Assembly (NCBI GenBank): GCA_040255575.1
Contig: JBDZVF010000019.1
Coordinates: 1-29,198, forward strand
Reading direction: 5' to 3'
Length of the DNA stretch: 29,198 bases
From: JADGHX01 sp040255575
Lineage (GTDB): Bacteria; Pseudomonadota; Gammaproteobacteria; Steroidobacterales; Steroidobacteraceae
Shown piece after piece: positions 1 through 7,165 of the stretch; the first letter of the stretch is position 1; every line of letters begins with the position of its first letter. The position numbers and the translations under genes are program-made. The notes below the pieces were generated by a model. It searched no databases, was not told the origin of the DNA, and saw nothing but the letters and a program-made list of their open reading frames with translations.

Positions 1-1304
1 CCGGCCCGTGCCAACTCTTCCTGAAGCTCGAAAACCAAAACCCCGGCGGCTCCATCAAAGACCGCGTAGGCCTCTACCTGATCGAAGCCGCGGAACGCGA
101 AGGCAAACTCAAACCCGGCGGCACTCTCATAGAAGCGACCGCAGGCAACACCGGCCTCGGCCTGGCCCTGGTTGCAGGCCAGAAAGGCTACCGCCTCCTG
201 CTCGTCATCCCAGACAAGATGAGCCAGGAAAAAATCTTCCACCTGCGCGCAATGGGCGCCGAAGTAGTGCTCACCCGCTCCGACGTGCACAAAGGCCACC
301 CCGAGTACTACCAGGACTACGCCGCCCGCCTCGCCACCGAAATCCCGAACTCGTACTACGTGAACCAGTTCGGCAACGATGCCAACCCGAAAGCACACGA
401 AGAAACGACCGCGCCCGAAATCTGGCAGCAAATGGAGCACAAGCTCGACGCGGTAGTGGCAGGCGTAGGCACCGGCGGCACCCTGACCGGCCTGTCTCGC
501 TTCTTCGCGCGTACCGCGCCAAACGTCGAGCTGGTGCTCGCGGATCCAGCCGGCTCCGTTCTCGCGGAATACGTGCGCACCGGCCAGCCAGGCCATGGCG
601 AGCGCTCGTGGCTCGTTGAAGGCATTGGCGGAGACTCCGTGCCGGCCGTGTCGGATCTTTCACGAGTGAAGAAGGCCTACACCATCCCTGACGCGGAAGC
701 ATTCCACACGTGCCGGGAGCTGCTGAAGAAAGAAGGCATCATCGCGGGCACCTCCACGGGCACTTTGCTCGCAGCCGCGCTCCGCTATTGCCGTGAGCAA
801 ACCACGCCCAAGCGTGTGGTCACATTCGTCTGCGACAGCGGCAACAAGTATCTCTCCAAGGTCTACAACGACTATTGGATGCTCGACCAAGGCTTCCTCG
901 AACGCGAGAAATACGGCGACCTGCGCGACCTCATCGCGCGTCGGCACTGGGAACATGCCGCAGTCACAGTCAACTCGACCGAGACCGTGCTGGCGGCGTA
1001 TCGCCGCATGAAGCTCTACGATGTGTCGCAGATTCCGGTGCTCGACAACGGGAGCATCGTGGGCATCGTCGATGAGGAAGACATCCTCATGGAAGTGTTC
1101 TCGAACCCACAGCACTTCAATGAACCTGTGACGAAGGCGATGGAGAGCCACCTCGTGACCGTGCCGGTCGATGCGCCGCTGTCGCAGCTCATGGTGATAT
1201 TCCGCGGCGGCATGGTCGCGATCGTGACCGAAGGCGAGAAGTTTCTCGGCATCATCACGCGCATCGACCTTCTGAACTGGCTGCGCCGTCGCCTGATAGA
1301 CTAG
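1..1304 (+). CDS. Cystathionine beta-synthase / cysteine synthase-type PLP enzyme with C-terminal CBS domain pair (5' partial)
   Basis: The frame is open from position 3 to the TAG at 1302-1304, so the true start lies left of the window. The visible N-terminus carries the fold-type II PLP motif GGSIKDR, whose Lys forms the Schiff base, and then EATAGNTG, which binds substrate. GVGTGGT and GTSTGTL follow as glycine-rich cofactor-phosphate loops. The last ~120 residues form two CBS repeats (VSQIPVLDNGSIVGIVDEED and a second ending GIITRIDLLNWL), which suggests a cystathionine beta-synthase layout rather than plain CysK. The family condenses serine or O-acetylserine with homocysteine (or sulfide) in the cytoplasm; CBS pairs often sense adenosyl ligands. 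The cystathionine gamma-lyase-type gene starts 4 bp downstream, which supports a role in reverse transsulfuration, homocysteine to cysteine. The first ATG in the window (219) is internal and is not the start. Choosing CBS over cysteine synthase rests on domain layout and neighbour. Confidence 0.9.
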   Translation, partial: GPCQLFLKLENQNPGGSIKDRVGLYLIEAAEREGKLKPGGTLIEATAGNTGLGLALVAGQKGYRLLLVIPDKMSQEKIFHLRAMGAEVVLTRSDVHKGHPEYYQDYAARLATEIPNSYYVNQFGNDANPKAHEETTAPEIWQQMEHKLDAVVAGVGTGGTLTGLSRFFARTAPNVELVLADPAGSVLAEYVRTGQPGHGERSWLVEGIGGDSVPAVSDLSRVKKAYTIPDAEAFHTCRELLKKEGIIAGTSTGTLLAAALRYCREQTTPKRVVTFVCDSGNKYLSKVYNDYWMLDQGFLEREKYGDLRDLIARRHWEHAAVTVNSTETVLAAYRRMKLYDVSQIPVLDNGSIVGIVDEEDILMEVFSNPQHFNEPVTKAMESHLVTVPVDAPLSQLMVIFRGGMVAIVTEGEKFLGIITRIDLLNWLRRRLID

Positions 1305-1308
1305 CTGC

Positions 1309-2475
1309 ATGACCAACAACACAAAGCATGGCTTCGGCACACGAGTAATCCACGGCGGCCAGCAGCCCGATCCCTTGACCGGCGCAGTGATGCCGCCGAT
1401 CTACGCGACCTCCACATTCGTGCAGTCGAGCCCCGGCGTGCACAAGGGTTACGAATATTCCCGCACGGCCAATCCGACGCGCGACGCGCTTCAGGCGAGC
1501 CTCGCGAACCTCGAAGGTGGCGCGGCGGGCTTCGCGTTCGCGTCGGGGCTCGCAGCCTCCGCGACCGTTGTGGATCTGCTCGACAGTGGCTCGCACATCG
1601 TCGCTATGCATGACCTGTATGGCGGCAGCTATCGGCTCTTCGAGAACGTGCGCAAGCGCTCGGCCGGGCACGAGGTGTCGTTCGTCGATCTCACCGATGC
1701 GGCCGCGCTCGAAGCAGCGCTCAAGCCGAACACGCGGATGATCTGGGTGGAAACGCCGACCAATCCGCTGCTTAAAGTGGTGGATCTGCGGGCCGTTGCT
1801 GCGGTGGCGAAGAAGCGCGGCATCATGACGGTGTGCGATAACACGTTCGCCACGCCGTATCTGCAGAATCCGCTGGAATACGGCTTCGATCTGGTCGTGC
1901 ACTCCACCACGAAGTTTCTCAACGGTCACTCGGATGCGATTGGCGGCGCCGCGGTCATCCGGCACGGCGCGGATGAGTTGCGTGAGAAGCTCGCGTATCT
2001 GCAGAACGCGGTGGGTGCCGTGCCGGGTCCGTTCGATTCGTTCCTGACGTTGCGCGGGATCAAGACGCTCGCGCTGCGCATGGAGCGGCATTGCTCCAAC
2101 GCGATGGCGATTGCGCAATTCCTCGAGTCGCATCCGAAGGTGGAGCGCGTGATCTATCCGGGGCTCGCGAGTCATCCGCATCACGAGCTCGCCAAGCGGC
2201 AGATGCATGGCGGGTTCGGCGGCATCATCAGCGCCGTGCTGTGCGGTGGGCTGGAGGATGCACGCAAGTTCCTCGAGCGCTGTCACCTGTTCGCGCTCGC
2301 GGAGAGCCTCGGTGGTGTGGAGAGCCTCATCGAGCATCCCGCGTTGATGACGCATGCGTCGCTGCCCGCGGCCATGCGCGCGAAGCTCGGCATCAGTGAC
2401 AGTCTCGTGCGGCTGTCGGTGGGCGTCGAATCGGTCGATGACCTGATCGCGGAGCTGAACGACGCGTTGGGCTGA
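1309..2475 (+). CDS. Cystathionine gamma-lyase / gamma-synthase family PLP enzyme
   Basis: This 388-aa protein is full length for the Cys/Met-metabolism PLP family (fold type I). Visible signatures are GYEYSRTANPTRDALQ near residue 47, the aromatic stacking and phosphate loop LYGGSYRLFE near 103, the ETPTNPLLKV segment near 148, cofactor Asp in VCDNTFATPYLQNP near 177, and the Schiff-base Lys at about residue 202 in HSTTKFLNGHSD. The family cleaves cystathionine to cysteine, 2-oxobutyrate and ammonia, or makes cystathionine from an activated homoserine; motifs alone do not separate these. The ATG lies 4 bp after the upstream synthase stop without a clear Shine-Dalgarno, so translation is probably coupled. 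Pairing with a CBS-type enzyme favours the lyase and cysteine synthesis from methionine. The last codons and the stop (TGA 2473-2475) form the first unit of a 17-bp tandem array. Confidence 0.9.
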   Translation: MTNNTKHGFGTRVIHGGQQPDPLTGAVMPPIYATSTFVQSSPGVHKGYEYSRTANPTRDALQASLANLEGGAAGFAFASGLAASATVVDLLDSGSHIVAMHDLYGGSYRLFENVRKRSAGHEVSFVDLTDAAALEAALKPNTRMIWVETPTNPLLKVVDLRAVAAVAKKRGIMTVCDNTFATPYLQNPLEYGFDLVVHSTTKFLNGHSDAIGGAAVIRHGADELREKLAYLQNAVGAVPGPFDSFLTLRGIKTLALRMERHCSNAMAIAQFLESHPKVERVIYPGLASHPHHELAKRQMHGGFGGIISAVLCGGLEDARKFLERCHLFALAESLGGVESLIEHPALMTHASLPAAMRAKLGISDSLVRLSVGVESVDDLIAELNDALG

Positions 2476-2562
2476 ACGACGCGTTGGGCTGAAAGACGCG
2501 TTGGGCTGAAAGACGCGTTGGGCTGAACGACGCGCTGGGCTGAACGACGCGCTGGGCTGAAC
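2461..2562 (+). repeat. 17-bp tandem repeat, six units, spanning the stop codon of the lyase gene
   Basis: Six consecutive 17-bp units gacgcgYtgggctgaaM begin at 2461, 2478, 2495, 2512, 2529 and 2546, and a degenerate seventh (gtacgcgctgcctgcgg) follows. The sequence just before 2461 (gctgaac) already matches the end of a unit. Units differ only at two positions (T/C and A/C). The first unit encodes the last four residues and stop of the lyase; each later unit carries another TGA, and because 17 is not a multiple of 3 these stops rotate through all frames. There are no spacers, so this is not CRISPR. It looks like repeated slippage duplication of the gene's 3' end. Confidence 0.95.
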
Positions 2563-2823
2563 GTACGCGCTGCCTGCGGTTCCCGCGTCGGCGTGACGGG
2601 GTTCACATCACGGCAGTCTTATGTCGCGCCCGCGGTGCCTGTTCGAATGAACTGCGCTGCGCGCCCGCGTGTCATCGTCGGATTTTGGTGATGCGCAACC
2701 CGAAAATTTCCGGCGGTTCGCATACATTCACGGCAACTTTGGGTGCCTGCTGGCCGTGATGCATTGGGTCGCTTGGAAATTCGCTGGATTTGATCGACGC
2801 GTCGACGCTTGCGAGGTGTACTC
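2563..2823. other. Intergenic stretch, no gene seen
   Basis: About 260 bp between the repeat array and the next gene. No coding frame with good composition is visible on either strand. A weak -10-like TACATT (2723-2728) and the small palindrome cgacgcgtcg just before the next gene are the only marks. It probably carries the promoter of the 2824-3423 gene, but no convincing -35/-10 pair can be named. Confidence 0.4.
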
Positions 2824-3423
2824 GTGAGCGCGGCAGCGCTTAGCGCGCGGGCCGAGCTCGATGCCATGGACGAGCTTCAGAGAGCCAGCGACGCGCAATC
2901 CCAGGACGGCATGTCTGCCGACGAGCGGGCCGCGATCGAAATGCAGGCAGCCATGGATGCGGAGCGCGCGGAGCGTGCTGTCAGGGAGGCGGCCGGCGCG
3001 GCGGGCGCGAATGCGGCTACCTCCGCGGCCGGCTCTGCCGCTACGGCGACCGCCGCGTCAGTCGATCGGCCGGAGCCACTCAGTCTCGCCGTGCGCACGA
3101 GCCTGCTGTCCGAGTTTCGCAATTCAAGCGGAGTGCTTCAGGCGTTCGAGGTCTGCCACGGCCAGACGACGTTCGGCGTGCTCTGTGGTGCACTCGCCCG
3201 CATGCCGGGTGTCGAGTTCCCCGAACACAATCCGCACAGCTGGTTTCGCCGCCCCTCGCGCTTCACGTTCCGCGATCATCTGTACGAAGTGAGCATCCCC
3301 CACGAAAACATCCGCATATGCCCCGTGAACAAGGGCCTGGCGCTGATCGAGATGGAAGAGCTGCTGGAATACGTGCGCCACAACGTCGTCCGCAGCCGCG
3401 CCTCGCGCTACACCGTGAGGTAA
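2824..3423 (+). CDS. Hypothetical protein with Ala/Glu-rich N-terminus
   Basis: I do not recognise this family. I chose the GTG at 2824 (199 aa) because GCGAGG lies about 7 nt upstream; a TTG at 2809 and an ATG at 2863 are alternatives. The first ~90 residues are rich in Ala, Glu, Asp and Arg (repeated ERAERAVREAAGAAGA-like text), consistent with a charged helix that breaks into an Ala/Thr linker. The last ~105 residues look like a compact domain: LSEFRNSSGVLQAFEVCHGQ, a PHSWFRRPSRFTFRDHLYEV segment and ICPVNKGLALIEMEELLEYV. There is no signal peptide or membrane segment, so it is probably cytoplasmic. It stands alone, with ~350 bp to the upstream gene and convergent small frames downstream. 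No function is offered. Confidence 0.7.
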   Translation: MSAAALSARAELDAMDELQRASDAQSQDGMSADERAAIEMQAAMDAERAERAVREAAGAAGANAATSAAGSAATATAASVDRPEPLSLAVRTSLLSEFRNSSGVLQAFEVCHGQTTFGVLCGALARMPGVEFPEHNPHSWFRRPSRFTFRDHLYEVSIPHENIRICPVNKGLALIEMEELLEYVRHNVVRSRASRYTVR

Positions 3424-3453
3424 GCAGCGCGGAGACTGGCAGCGCGTGTCAGG

Positions 3454-3588
3454 TCAATGCAGCTGCAGCGGCTCCGAGCCGGACAGTTGCGTGTTCTCGC
3501 GGACTCCCAGGAATACGTCCCTGATAGCGACGCGCTTCTCAATGTCCTTAAGCGCCCGCGGGGTCAGGCGCAGAATCACTCGCTTCAT
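3454..3588 (-). CDS. Small basic ORF, 44 aa, with strong ribosome binding site
   Basis: On the minus strand a near-perfect AAGGAGG (3594-3600) sits 5 nt before the ATG at 3586-3588. The 44-residue product starts MKRVILRLTPRALKDIEKRV and is basic in its first 30 residues (many Lys/Arg), then tails off into a polar end; the stop is at 3454-3456. Its start overlaps the 3' end of the acidic frame described at 3548-3918 in a different frame, as in a coupled two-gene unit. An acidic-then-basic gene pair is common in toxin-antitoxin modules, but I recognise neither protein, so that is only a possibility. The Shine-Dalgarno is the main support. Function unknown. Confidence 0.5.
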   Translation of the reverse strand: MKRVILRLTPRALKDIEKRVAIRDVFLGVRENTQLSGSEPLQLH

Positions 3589-3918
3589 CGGAACCTCCTT
3601 GTCCCAGGGAGCGCATCCATCTCCAAAGTGCTGCCATCCCCTCTTCGTGAGTGGGATAGTCCTCAGTGCTGAAGGCGTAACGCCCGGCATCGACGTCATC
3701 CTGCGTTGAGTCGATGATCTCGTTCCAGACACCGTCGTCCCAATCGAGCTCGTCTGATCGCTCATCGAGCGTCAGATCGCGTCGAATAAGCGTCGCGACG
3801 AGACTATGCGATCTCGCATTCTTCAGCGTTGAGCCGCTGGCGGAGTTTTCGTGGTGTTCTTTGCAGAGTAGCCCGCAGGAGTAAACCCGCAGGAGTAAAC
3901 CCGCAGGATTGGCCCCAT
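3548..3918 (-). pseudogene. Acidic hypothetical reading frame, apparently frameshifted by a 14-bp duplication
   Basis: A minus-strand frame runs without stops from above 3900 to the TAA at 3548-3550. It reads ...CKEHHENSASGSTLKN..., TLDERSDELDWDDGVWNEI, and EEGMAALWRWMRSLGQGG, strongly acidic with several Trp and protein-like in composition. It has no ATG, GTG or TTG in frame until Met about 28 residues from the end. An ATG at 3916-3918 (GGTGAG just upstream) is out of frame by exactly the effect of one extra copy of the 14-bp repeat at 3872-3908. Removing one copy joins them into a 118-aa ORF starting MGPILRVYSCGLLCKEHHE. I infer a gene broken, or switched off, by tandem duplication. The family is not recognised. 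A non-canonical start in the intact part is the alternative. Confidence 0.45.
3872..3908 (+). repeat. 14-bp tandem duplication
   Basis: cccgcaggagtaaa occurs at 3872-3885 and 3886-3899, followed by a 9-nt partial third copy cccgcagga (3900-3908). It lies 3' of the amine oxidase stop and inside the acidic minus-strand frame. The period is not a multiple of 3, so gain or loss of one unit shifts that frame. Confidence 0.9.
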
Positions 3919-3939
3919 GGTGCTCACCGCAGGCAGCAG

Positions 3940-5262
3940 TCAGGACGAGGCTGCGATGACCTCATTCGCAGCGCGCTCGCCTGACTGAAGCGCGCCCGTC
4001 ACAGTGGCAGCCTCGCCTTCAGTGTTCGTCGCCTCGCCGGCAAAGAAGAGCGTGCCGTCGACAGGCGCGGCGAGTTCCTGGCGCGCTGTGCGGCCACCGA
4101 TGCCCACATAGCTGTACGCACCACGCGCGAACGGATCGCGCTGCCAGTCATGGCAATACACGGCTTCAAGCTCGTCGCCGACACCACACTCTTTGCCGAG
4201 CAGCGCCTCGAGACTCTCCACCGCTTCATTCGCGAGATAGGTCAGGTCGCCCTGCGGATCGGCCACGCCCACTCGCGGCCCACCGGCCCAGGCCGCCAAC
4301 AGCGGCGCTTGCGCGGGAATCTGCGTCCAGAACACCTGGAAAGGTTGATTCTGCGCATGAAAGAACGATGCGTTGCGACTGTGCACCTCATCGAGCTGCT
4401 CCCAGAACGCAGAGCGGAATCGCAGCATGAGCTTGATCGCCGGCCCGGACTTCAGCTTCTGGAGCGCATCGTCCTTCATCGAGAGCGGAGGCTCGAACGC
4501 GATGTGCCCGACATCGCCCGCGCGCGTCTGCAGAACACCCAGTGGCACCGCGATGATGGCGCGCGGCGCGCTCACCCTGAACGGCCGCCCGACGAATTTG
4601 CCCTCGATCTCGACCGACCCCGGTCTCCATGTCACCTTGTGCACGACCGTCTCGAGCTGCATCTTGCAGAGTTTCGCCGGAATCGCGCGCATCAACTCGC
4701 CGACCAGCGTGCTGTAGCCCCCTTCGATGCGCCCCTGAGGCGCATCGATGAACGACTCGTTCGTCCACTCTTCGACGAGGGGCAACGCACTCGCGAGCGC
4801 GGTGTCCGCCGCATCGAAACCCTCCGCCATCGCCCGGGCCGCGTCCCGCGCCTGGGGCGGCAGCTCATCCTTCAACGCCACATCCAGAAAATCGGCGAAC
4901 GACACATCGTAGGAGGCCTGCTGCTTCTTGCGCCGGAACGCCTCCTGCACGCGGGAAAAGAACCCGTCGTATCGATCGAGCCGCCCGTTCACGGGCCGCC
5001 AATGCTCGTCGGGAATGTCGATGACGCGCCGGCCGGTGCCCTGCATCCACTCGTGAATGATCGGCGCTTGCCCGTGCACGAACTCCGCCCCAAGCTCGAC
5101 CGGCGCCATCAGGCCCGGCTCGTGGCGGGTATGGATGCGCCCACCCACGCGGTCGCGCGCTTCGAGCACGAGAACCGAGCGGCCGGCTTCGACCAGCCGG
5201 GCCGCGGCGGCGAGCCCGGCCGCGCCCGCGCCAATCACCACCCCATCGAAGGCCGACTTCAT
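3940..5262 (-). CDS. Flavin-dependent amine oxidase (NAD(P)-binding Rossmann / FAD)
   Basis: The ~440-aa product begins with the FAD-binding beta-alpha-beta unit VVIGAGAAGLAAAARLVEAG, an acidic strand end LVLEARDRVGGRIHT (the GG doublet motif of the GR2 family), and ends with the second FAD motif GTLFFAGEATNTEGEAATVTG (about residues 405-430). This is the monoamine/polyamine oxidase layout: oxidative deamination of an amine with O2, giving aldehyde, ammonia and H2O2. There is no signal peptide; it is probably cytoplasmic. The substrate cannot be told from sequence. I prefer the ATG at 5260-5262, with AGG about 7 nt upstream; a GTG at 5268 would add two residues. It is transcribed away from the DOMON/NamZ genes, with ~65 bp between them to hold both promoters. 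The small minus-strand frames at 3454-3918 lie directly downstream and may be in the same transcript. Confidence 0.9.
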   Translation of the reverse strand: MKSAFDGVVIGAGAAGLAAAARLVEAGRSVLVLEARDRVGGRIHTRHEPGLMAPVELGAEFVHGQAPIIHEWMQGTGRRVIDIPDEHWRPVNGRLDRYDGFFSRVQEAFRRKKQQASYDVSFADFLDVALKDELPPQARDAARAMAEGFDAADTALASALPLVEEWTNESFIDAPQGRIEGGYSTLVGELMRAIPAKLCKMQLETVVHKVTWRPGSVEIEGKFVGRPFRVSAPRAIIAVPLGVLQTRAGDVGHIAFEPPLSMKDDALQKLKSGPAIKLMLRFRSAFWEQLDEVHSRNASFFHAQNQPFQVFWTQIPAQAPLLAAWAGGPRVGVADPQGDLTYLANEAVESLEALLGKECGVGDELEAVYCHDWQRDPFARGAYSYVGIGGRTARQELAAPVDGTLFFAGEATNTEGEAATVTGALQSGERAANEVIAASS

Positions 5263-5329
5263 CTGCACCTGCTCACAAGTTTCGCAGGATTGTACGCGCC
5301 GCCGGGCAAGCCGACGCTAGAATGAAAGC

Positions 5330-5896
5330 GTGCCTGCCTCGCCTGGGATCGCCCTTCCACTGCAGCCCTTCGCTCCATCGAGCGACGCACCCGTGCGCAC
5401 GCTGCATGCGTCGGCGGAGCGCGACGGCGAAGCCCATCTACGCTTCCGGTATGTTGTGGCTGCAGATCTGAGGGCGGTCCGCATTCCCGCAGTCCGCTCG
5501 CCACATCAGGCGAATGATCTCTGGAAGCACACGTGCTTCGAAGCATTCATCGCCGCCGCGTCGGGTGACGACGGATACCGCGAGCTCAACTTCTCGCCGT
5601 CGACGCAGTGGGCCGCGTACTCATTCGAAAGGTATCGTCACGGGATGTACGCGATGACACTCCATTCGGCGCCTCACATCGAAGTGACGCGATCTGCCTC
5701 CCAGCTCGAGCTCGACGCGCGCGTAAACATGCAGGGCGTGCTGCCGGAACCCTGGCTCGCGCGCGGCTCGAAACTGCGAATCGCCTTGTCGGCTGTCATC
5801 GAAGACGCGAGCGGCCGCATCACGTACTGGGCGCTGAAGCATGCGCCCGACAAGCCGGACTTCCACCACACCGCCGGCTTCACCCTCGAGGTCTGA
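5330..5896 (+). CDS. DOMON-like domain protein
   Basis: This 188-aa protein resembles the DOMON-like ligand-binding family of proteobacteria. It has the pattern DLWKHTCFEAFI near residue 63, then GYRELNFSPSTQWAAYSFERYR near 82 and a C-terminal TYWALKHAPDKPDFHH. These W/Y/F-rich strands are the family's usual conserved blocks; DOMON folds are beta-sandwiches that bind sugars or heme in other settings. No signal peptide is seen. The start is a GTG at 5330; an ATG at 5322 is in another frame. The NamZ-type muramidase gene starts 7 nt after its stop (TGA 5894-5896), so the two are very probably co-transcribed and may share a cell-wall sugar role, which is an inference from context. Exact ligand unknown. 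Confidence 0.8.
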   Translation: MPASPGIALPLQPFAPSSDAPVRTLHASAERDGEAHLRFRYVVAADLRAVRIPAVRSPHQANDLWKHTCFEAFIAAASGDDGYRELNFSPSTQWAAYSFERYRHGMYAMTLHSAPHIEVTRSASQLELDARVNMQGVLPEPWLARGSKLRIALSAVIEDASGRITYWALKHAPDKPDFHHTAGFTLEV

Positions 5897-5903
5897 CATT
5901 CGC

Positions 5904-7106
5904 ATGAAGACTGGAATTGATCGGCTGCTAAAGGATCCATCCCTTCGCAAACCGCTCGCGGGCAAGCGCGTGGGGCTTCTCGCCCATCCGGCATCCGTCA
6001 CCGCGGATCTCACGCATTCGCTCGACGCGCTGGCCGCGCTTGGCGACGTGAAACTGAGCGCCGCCTTCGGCCCGCAGCACGGCCTGCGCGGCGACAAGCA
6101 GGACAACATGATCGAATCGCCGGATTTTCAGGATCCGGCGTTGGGCATTCCGGTGTTCAGCCTTTACGGTCAGGTGCGCCGCCCCACGCCCGCGATGATG
6201 GAGAGCTTCGACGTGCTGCTCGTCGATCTGCAGGACGTGGGCTGCCGCATCTACACGTTCATCACCACGCTGTTGTATGTGCTTCAGGAAGGCGCGAAGC
6301 ACCGCAAGGCCGTTTGGATCCTCGATCGGCCCAACCCCGCCGGCCGGCCCATCGAAGGGCTGCGACTGCGCAAGGGCTGGGAAAGCTTTGTCGGCGCGGG
6401 CCCGCTTCCGATGCGCCATGGCCTCACGCTCGGTGAGCTCGCGCACTGGTTCGTGCGCACGCTGAAGCTCGACGTCGAGTATCAGGTCATCCCGATGGAG
6501 GGCTACGAGCCGCAAAGCGCTCCCGGTTACGGCTGGCCGCTCGGCGAGCGCAGCTGGGTGAACCCGAGCCCGAATGCGGCCAATCTGTGGATGGCGCGCG
6601 CGTACGCCGGCACGGTGATGATCGAAGGCACCACGCTGTCGGAAGGGCGCGGCACCACGCGACCGCTGGAAATGCTCGGCGCCTCGGATATCGACGCCGC
6701 GGCTTTGCTGAAAGAGATGCAATCTCTGGCGCCGCATTGGCTGAAAGGTTGCCGCCTGCGCCCATGCTGGTTTGAGCCGACGTTCCACAAGCATGTGGGC
6801 AAGCTGTGCTCGGGGCTGCAGATCCACGTTGACGATCCCGCCTATGACCCCAACGCCTTCAAGCCCTGGCGGCTCGTCTCGCTCGCGCTGAAAGCGCTGC
6901 GCCGGCAGCGCCCGGATTACGGCATCTGGCGTCACTTCGATTACGAGTACGAACGCGGCAAGCTGGCCTTCGACGTGATCAATGGCAGCACCCTCCTGCG
7001 CGAATGGATCGACGATCCGAAGACCACGCCCGCCGATCTCGACGCGCTGACCGCGCCCGACGAAAAATCCTGGGAAGACGAGCGTCAACCGCATCTGATC
7101 TACTAG
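5904..7106 (+). CDS. namZ: DUF1343 family, exo-beta-N-acetylmuramidase NamZ-like
   Basis: The 400-aa product shows the DUF1343 landmarks in order: GKRVGLLAHPASV (~20), AFGPQHGLRGDKQDN (~54), PVFSLYG (~83), VDLQDVGCRIYTFITTL (~107), WILDRPNPAGRP (~139), MRHGLTLGELA (~171) and the strongly conserved EGTTLSEGRGTTRP block (~241). Characterised members remove MurNAc from the non-reducing end of peptidoglycan fragments and feed cell-wall recycling. I start at ATG 5904, 7 nt after the DOMON-like stop; the longer upstream frame overlaps that gene and is unlikely. Unlike secreted members, no signal peptide is visible from this start, so it may act on imported fragments in the cytoplasm, or the start may be misjudged. 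The S9 peptidase follows 59 bp on, with a small hairpin (7108-7120, cgagg-aaa-cctcg) between. Confidence 0.88.
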   Translation: MKTGIDRLLKDPSLRKPLAGKRVGLLAHPASVTADLTHSLDALAALGDVKLSAAFGPQHGLRGDKQDNMIESPDFQDPALGIPVFSLYGQVRRPTPAMMESFDVLLVDLQDVGCRIYTFITTLLYVLQEGAKHRKAVWILDRPNPAGRPIEGLRLRKGWESFVGAGPLPMRHGLTLGELAHWFVRTLKLDVEYQVIPMEGYEPQSAPGYGWPLGERSWVNPSPNAANLWMARAYAGTVMIEGTTLSEGRGTTRPLEMLGASDIDAAALLKEMQSLAPHWLKGCRLRPCWFEPTFHKHVGKLCSGLQIHVDDPAYDPNAFKPWRLVSLALKALRRQRPDYGIWRHFDYEYERGKLAFDVINGSTLLREWIDDPKTTPADLDALTAPDEKSWEDERQPHLIY

Positions 7107-7165
7107 GCGAGGAAACCTCGACACCTCGGGTCCGTTCATGTGCAGTAACGTCGTTGGTGCACACC

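Noticed and set aside
2461..2562. CRISPR array
   Set aside because: Units are contiguous 17-mers with no spacers.
2283..2606. Minus-strand 107-aa frame with a repeated QRVVQPNASFS pattern
   Set aside because: The repeat in the protein is only the 17-bp DNA array read in rotation; the rest is antisense to the lyase.
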